Shown here in pieces: positions 60,701 to 64,000 of a stretch of DNA of 64,000 bases. The stretch is from Asterias rubens (lineage: Eukaryota; Echinodermata; Asteroidea; Forcipulatida; Asteriidae). Both the position numbers and the translations under genes were made by a program. The stretch is taken from contig NC_047062.1 of assembly GCF_902459465.1 (NCBI RefSeq), forward strand, positions 30,436,673 through 30,500,672, in the 5' to 3' direction. Position 1 is the first letter of the stretch. The number at the start of each line of letters is the position of its first letter. The notes beneath the pieces were generated by a model. That model saw nothing but the letters and a program-made list of their open reading frames with translations. It did not search any database and was not told where the DNA came from.

Positions 60701-63675
60701 TTTGTAAGCGTTGGTAACAAATTCGGAATGTTCACAGAGCATTCTCCACCTCCTTACGAAGAGCGATCAATTTATGAAGCGCTTCCTAAATTTCAGCGAA
60801 TGTTGTGAAGACAGTCATTCTACATCTTTAATAAAAAAGTTTTTTTTCAATGATTGGCTTTGATGAAATGAATCTCTCGTTCATTACAATTTCTACAGAG
60901 CTTTTCAACATCCTCGTCGAAGACTGCCGGCTCCCGCGATTCTCACCCGGGGATGTCCTCCAAACAAGACTCAGGCTGGGATGCCGGCAGCTGGGGTGAC
61001 ACGGACGATTTTGCTGATTCTATCCCCTCATCGTCCAGTAAGTTAGCGAGCCAAGCTAAGCCGTCCCAAAGTAGCAGATCAAGCGGAATGAAACTCAGTG
61101 CTAAGAAGACAACAGGCTCGGACTGGGATCCGATCGACGACGCTTGGGGGTCCATCAGTGAGACCTCCTCGAGACCAAGTAGGCCATCCTCTGGGGACAG
61201 TAAGAGGACTAACAAGAGCTCTCCCAAAAAGGAGAAGGCCAGTGTCAGAACTGAGATGAATCTGGGCGGATGGGATGAGAATGACGATTGGGGTACGATG
61301 GACGCTGGCGGGGGAATGTTTGAAGCGAAGGAGGAGCAAGGAGGAGCCGCGGATGATTGGGGAGCTGATGAGGACTGGGGCTCACTAGAGGCTACAGCTC
61401 TATCTACTGGGTCCAGATTACAGGTTTGTATTGAAAGCTTATATGTTCTTTGTTTAGCATGAAAACAAAAGAGGAGACTTTTCTGGGGTTTTAAATTTTT
61501 AACAAATTTCATCTGGTTACCTTTATCTACTTAGCAATATTTTTCGGTGCTTAGCTTATTTTTTGTGAGGTCGTGTTTGAAGCTTTTCATAATGTTGCAA
61601 ATAAAAAGGAACTACATGTACATGTATAAATAGTATACTTGCGGGTACAACCATGTGTAAATCGTCAAATGTGGAGACCAAACCGTCTCTTCTCAGAGCC
61701 AACACTCATCCAAAAAGAGTTTCTACACATGGTTTTACCCGCAAATTTACTTTTTATAGTTACCTCTCAGATTTTTTGTGCATACCAAATTTTTACAGTT
61801 TCATGTTTAAAAAAATAAAATGTAAAACCGTGATGTTATTTTGCACACTTTATATAGGTCTTTTCCATTTCGTGGAAATATTTTGTAGGACTTTTAAAAA
61901 GTTAGAGGTACCCTGAGAGTGAGCCCCATTGTGTTAGCAGACAATTTGTCTACCACCTGTATTATTCTGCGCTACGACGAGCACCCATCCCCAACAACTT
62001 AGCTCTGCTTGAAGGCGTCTTAGCATGTTGAAGTGTTTGGGAGAGCAAGGACCGTGTCAGGGCCCAGCACTTTCTGCTCAGTGTCCGGGGACTTTCCCCC
62101 AAGCTTCCATGAGAAAGAATCTTCTCAGTGTGTTGCTTGGTTTACAGGTCTTCTGGGTCCCTCATAGTCAAAGTCAGCTGGAAAAGACCTATTTAAAGTG
62201 TGCGAAATAACCATCTATAAACTCACGGTTTTAACTTTTAGAATAGCTTTTTTTTAAAGGGTGAATAAATTTGTATTTTATCAAGTGCCATTTGATCTTG
62301 TGATTTTTTCAAACTGTAAAATATAAATTTTACTTTTTTTCCTTGATGAATTGAGCAGATGATAGGTACTCAGTGTTTCTGCGTATAAATTATGCTAATT
62401 TATGTTAATGAGGAGCCTTGAGGAGGGTTTCTCTGACAGATGCGTTAATGCAATTTTGTTCCAGGAATATTTTTAAGGGGATAAAGTCATAGTGCAATAA
62501 CAATATATGGAAAGCAATTTCATAAGAGAGAGTTACTAAGGACCCTAATTAGCATATAATTAATATTCATAAGCCTCCGCCCGAAATAGTCCTTGTCACA
62601 TAAGGGTATGTTTATGCGGGAATTGGAGACAACCAACTGCACTACTTCAGTTTCTGTTAAGCAAGGTTTTTCTGTGCTAAGCAGGTTTTCAAGCTTAGAG
62701 TCCTTTATGAAATTGAGTGTGCTTTACCTGCTTGTTTCACATATCGAGTGATCTTTTGTGGTGTGTGATGGCCGAGTAGTAAAGCATGTTAAGAGCACTT
62801 GACTTGAGCTCTGGTGTTTCTGATCAGCAGTATATGGGTTTAACTCTTGCCATGGCACTTGTGTTCTTAAACCATAATTTCTTTGTCCTGCTGATGTGAT
62901 ATTAAGCCATTTGTCATGTGTACTAGATCGGTAGTGCAAGTAAAAGAACCCAGCCGTCAATTTCACCAAACTCTTCCTAACTTAGGATTAATCTTAGGGC
63001 TTAGGACGCCTTGTGTTGCGTATAAAAACACGTAGGAAGCATTGAACCCGTCCTAAGTTAGGACGGTTTTCTCGTCCTAACTCGAGTCAGGATTAATCCT
63101 AGAGTTTAGTGAAATTGGCTGCAGAACACTTATCATGAAAGATTAGGAACGAGCGACAATGAGTTTTAACAAGCTAAGATGAGTTACTCGTAATTACCAT
63201 ATTCACATAGCGCGCACCCTTGTTTACAGGTTTCCTCAGGCTTGCGAGCTATTTCACAATCAGAAATATACAAAATTTATAATACTAATAATCTCATATT
63301 ATTACAATATTCCCTTTTTCACTTTCCAATTGTAGTTTCCATATTCGTCCAATTATGTATTGTACCTTAAATTTGATGCATTTTCCTTTCAGTTGCACTG
63401 GAACATTGTTGGGCAAAGATTGTATCATATACACACGCATGTACTCTGTCTTATGTTTTGCTAAAAGTGTTTCCAATTTTAAAGTGCATTATTTATTCTG
63501 TGGTTATTTTTTATAGGCCGACAAGTCTCAATCAGCTAGATCTAACCCTCCACCAGGCTGGGGTGATAGCCTGGAGTTCTCTAAAGACTCAAGCCACAAA
63601 CCAGCCAGTGCCTATAACTGGGGAGAGCCTGAAGCAGGGACGGGCGCAGATTTCTTCAGTGATGCACTAAACAAG
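47714..63675 (+). CDS. SCYL1: SCYL1 (N-terminal kinase-like protein), 3' partial
   Basis: COPI-binding pseudokinase scaffold of Golgi-to-ER traffic. Exons: 47714-47824, 48797-48937, 49678-49788, 50164-50390, 51760-51850, 53017-53172, 54074-54232, 55355-55462, 56485-56598, 57227-57382, 58138-58402, 59182-59331, 60259-60446, 60899-61423, 63517-63675; phases join to 887 residues so far (human total 808), with more beyond the window. Kinase-like part, residues 1-279: no VAIK lysine (VSVFVFN), catalytic loop [10 protein letters not shown] in place of HRDLKxxN, no DFG, but [14 protein letters not shown] kept. HEAT-type repeats about 280-545 ([43 protein letters not shown]). Then a Ser/Asp/Trp-rich tail ([21 protein letters not shown]). 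The coiled coil and basic COPI-binding C-terminus must lie past 64000. Intron 2 starts with GC. Confidence 0.96.
48129..48214. repeat. Small hairpin
   Basis: GAATGAGGTGCATGCTAGTC TAGCTAGC is answered by GCTAGCTAGGAATAGGATGC ACCTCATTC. In SCYL1 intron 1, which otherwise (47825-48796) shows no gene; GAGGGCGCT words are at about 48066 and 48691. Confidence 0.8.
48938..48943 (+). promoter_or_regulatory. SCYL1: GC-type splice donor of SCYL1 intron 2
   Basis: The exon ends TTAGAG and the intron begins GCAAGT. Protein alignment with the family (DGLE followed by T) places the border here, and the next exon (49678) is preceded by a normal TTTCCAG. No GT nearby keeps the frame. Confidence 0.8.
48962..49440. 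mobile_element. MITE family A interrupted by a family C MITE
   Basis: Family A begins TTAAAGGCACTGGACACTA, is cut at 48979 by a family C element (48980-49150, TAA on each side), and continues TGGTAGTTATTAATTGTTAG up to GAGAATACTGGTCTT, where the right end is replaced by a SINE. Confidence 0.88.
49445..49615 (-). mobile_element. tRNA-Leu-like SINE, antisense
   Basis: GGCCTGGCTGGTAGAGCAGA, GGTTAGGAGCCTTGGTCAAG, CAGGATTCGAACCCACACTC, GTTTGGCCACGACACG. Same arrangement as at 4610-4760 and 14780-14945. Confidence 0.75.
50436..50815 (-). mobile_element. tRNA-derived SINE family N, antisense, plus partial copy
   Basis: 50436-50740: GTTGAACAAAGAATTGACTA, GTGGGATTCGAACCAATGAC, CTACCAACTGAGCTATCTAG, GGGGGTGCCAGTCAGAAGCC, AACCTGGGAAGCGGCAGCCA. 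A second head fragment starts at about 50750. Best copy of the family. Confidence 0.82.
50936..51340 (+). pseudogene. Repeat J and retrotransposon RT tail remnant
   Basis: 50936-51055 is repeat J. From about 51105 the frame reads [10 protein letters not shown] and, after a shift, [14 protein letters not shown], the post-RT end of a non-LTR retrotransposon. It runs into a Leu-like SINE at 51339. Confidence 0.6.
51339..51735 (+). mobile_element. tRNA-Leu-like SINE with long ATT tract
   Basis: GTGTCATGGCCGAGCGGATT, GAACTCAAGCTCTGGTATTT, GTGGGGGTTCGAATCCCAGT, full tail and an (ATT)n run that reaches to within 20 bases of the SCYL1 acceptor at 51758. Confidence 0.85.
51965..52350 (-). mobile_element. 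tRNA-derived SINE family D, antisense, with inverted flank
   Basis: TTACCCATACACCGATGTGT, GAATTCGAACCCACGACCCT (antisense B box), TACCAACTAGACTACCGAGG TTGCC, then GGGGATAAAGAATACTAGTT. The TTTACCCATACACCGATGTG / ACAGTGCTAATACACAC pieces occur in both orientations, as at 57670-58095. Confidence 0.75.
52387..52973. mobile_element. Element H with nested family E MITE
   Basis: Outer ends GTTAGATTTAAATAACGTCT and GACAATATACAAATCTAAC; inside sits a family E MITE at 52660-52901 (GGGCCCAATTTCATAGAGCT ... AGCTCTATGAAATTGGGCCC). The family H copy at 32127-32308 reads through the corresponding site. Confidence 0.85.
53271..53432. mobile_element. MITE family D
   Basis: AGCCGATTTCACGAAACGCT at the left, TTTTGGTAAAATCGACGGCT at the right. 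Confidence 0.8.
53459..53760. mobile_element. MITE family G, partial
   Basis: TCTCCACAGATTTAGATTAA ACTTACACGGTTTGAAG and GAGAAATGAGTAAAACAATG as at 1094-1519; right arm truncated. Confidence 0.7.
54310..54824. mobile_element. Foldback element F with nested family E MITE
   Basis: Left arm GATATGGAAAGGTTTGTGGT... and right arm ...ACCGCAAACCTTTCCATATC are inverted; arms meet near 54680-54700 (GGAAGCTGGACTC / GAGTCCAGCTTCC). A complete family E MITE at 54383-54619 interrupts the left arm. Single-arm copies at 58985-59115 and 63875-64000 (running off the window) show the uninterrupted sequence GGTTCTGAAAAGAACCGTTGG. Confidence 0.9.
54869..55160 (+). mobile_element. tRNA-derived SINE, family with CTCACCCAGGTTACC head
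   Basis: GGGCATGGTTGGCTTGTGCG, AAAGCGCTCACCTCTCACCC, CTGGTTCGATACCCGGCCAG (B box), then CTCTCCACCCAGGAGTACAA. Confidence 0.75.
56030..56424. mobile_element. MITE family A, full length
   Basis: Starts TTTGGATACTATTGGTAATT and ends ACCAATAGTGTCCAGAGTCTTTAA; core GACCTCAGAATCAGATTCTCAGAATTAGATTCTGAGGTC-type with a small internal duplication. In SCYL1 intron 8, ending 60 bases before the next exon. Confidence 0.88.
56752..56870. mobile_element. Diverged copy of the 135-bp MITE
   Basis: GTCTGAAACGGCAACTTCGG ... TGTAGCCGAAGACGTCGTTT CGGACACGGCC, centre CTGCCTATTCTTCAACACTGG. Confidence 0.82.
56990..57183. mobile_element. MITE family A, internally deleted
   Basis: AGGCACTGGTCACGTTTGGT, GAGGGAGCTGTTTCTCACAA, CAACTGTGTCCAGTGCCTTTAA. 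Confidence 0.8.
57670..58095 (+). mobile_element. tRNA-derived SINE family D
   Basis: GGCAATCTCGGTAGTCTAGT TGGTAAGAC (A box), CGTGGGTTCGAATCCCACCT (B box), TTTTTTCACAGGACTTGGGA, CAGTGCTAACACACATCAGT. Preceded by an inverted AGTGCTAAACACACATCGGT unit and an AT-rich palindrome (TTAATATTAATATTAATATA). Confidence 0.78.
59500..60210 (+). mobile_element. Family D SINE carrying two nested elements
   Basis: The SINE reads GGCAACCTCGGTAGTCTAGC ... GTCATGGGTT, is broken at 59591 inside the B box, resumes at 59863 with TTGGAATCCCACCTGAGCAG, is broken again at 59915, and resumes at 60135 with CAGTGCTAACATACATCGGT. First insert 59591-59862: inverted ends CCCAGGTCAAAATTCCAGTT. Second insert 59915-60134: inverted ends TAGACCGTATTGAATA / TATTCAATACGGTCTA. 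Confidence 0.9.
60490..60612 (+). repeat. Dispersed repeat with one 78-bp module
   Basis: CAAGTCGCCAGACGCACAAG, GGCCACTCCAAGGTGTGCTA, CACCTACTCCTGGGGCTGAA. Same family as 28328-28490. Confidence 0.75.
61638..61745. repeat. Inverted repeat
   Basis: TGCGGGTACAACCATGTGTA and its inverted counterpart CTACACATGGTTTTACCCGCA, about 65 bases apart. Confidence 0.75.
61822..62234. mobile_element. Foldback element, about 410 bp
   Basis: Left end GTAAAACCGTGATGTTATTT TGCACACTTTATATAGGTC, right end GACCTATTTAAAGTGTGCGA AATAACC...CACGGTTTTAAC. GC-richer centre without a convincing open frame. In SCYL1 intron 14. Confidence 0.82.
62757..62950 (+). mobile_element. tRNA-Leu-like SINE, degraded
   Basis: TGTGATGGCCGAGTAGTAAA, GACTTGAGCTCTGGTGTTTC TGATCAGCAG, ATATGGGTTTAACTCTTGCC. 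The stretch 62235-62756 before it shows nothing but a family E fragment near 62640-62720. Confidence 0.7.
62952..63123. mobile_element. MITE family D
   Basis: AGCCGTCAATTTCACCAAAC at the left and TAGAGTTTAGTGAAATTGGC at the right; GGATTAATC words near both ends. Confidence 0.8.
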
Positions 63676-63872
63676 GTACTTTTCTATATATTGACCCAGT
63701 TCACCTGATGTTATCATCAGAAAATCTTGAAACCGCCATACTGGTGGGCAATGTAACAGTGTGTTATTCAGTGAAGTGCGCTTTTTAGGCGACGCAGCGT
63801 TTACACGTAAACCTATTGAACACCAAAATGGTGAGTGTGTCACAGTCGCCGCGTTTGACATGCGTGCAAGGG

Positions 63873-64000
63873 GTCAATAGAAAGGTTTGCGGTAACACCA
63901 TGTAATGAAAATCTCTAAATGAGTTGGGGTGGTTCTGAAAAGAACCGTTGGTTTCAACTGTTAATACAACCCAACTCATAGATTTGACTGAGCACCTGAC
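63873..64000. mobile_element. Element F, left arm, cut by window end
   Basis: AGAAAGGTTTGCGGTAACAC CATGTAATGAAAATCTCTAA ATGAGTTGGGG, then GAACCGTTGGTTTCAACTG. Confidence 0.75.

Noticed and set aside
60943..61512. 189-codon frame on the minus strand
   Set aside because: Antisense of SCYL1 exon 14, which has correct splice sites and phase on the plus strand.

Overview
The window is animal nuclear DNA, most likely from an echinoderm and probably a sea star. Five conserved animal genes are split into many short GT-AG exons. The introns are packed with short foldback (MITE-like) elements, tRNA-derived SINEs and minisatellites of a kind I associate with echinoderm genomes. The gene calls are firm. 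The species guess is an inference and was not tested by search.

Layout: (1) 297-7958, + strand: FAM98-type protein, 5' end outside the window. (2) 7959-13530: intergenic, almost all repeats. (3) 13531-24517, - strand: betaine-homocysteine S-methyltransferase (BHMT), with possible 5' exons up to 25391. (4) 27365-30068, + strand: LRR1, the CUL2 ubiquitin-ligase substrate receptor, probably with a non-coding first exon near 25683, so that BHMT and LRR1 are head to head. (5) 30069-34803: intergenic or 3' UTR, with a 66-bp minisatellite. (6) 34804-47127, - strand: RTF1 (Paf1 complex), complete, 17 coding exons. (7) 47714-63675, + strand: SCYL1 pseudokinase, 15 exons visible, 3' end outside the window. 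RTF1 and SCYL1 are head to head across 586 bp.

The genes are housekeeping genes with unrelated jobs: tRNA ligase complex, one-carbon metabolism, replisome disassembly, transcription elongation and COPI traffic. I see no operon-like or defence-like system and no sign of a new protein system. The unusual content is in the repeats: a 78-bp satellite grown out of a dispersed SINE, a 66-bp array with 330-bp higher-order structure, several transposon-in-transposon insertions, a hairpin with perfect 34-bp arms, and a MITE inside a bidirectional promoter. Exon borders were set by reading splice sites and checking that every phase joins; none has RNA support here.
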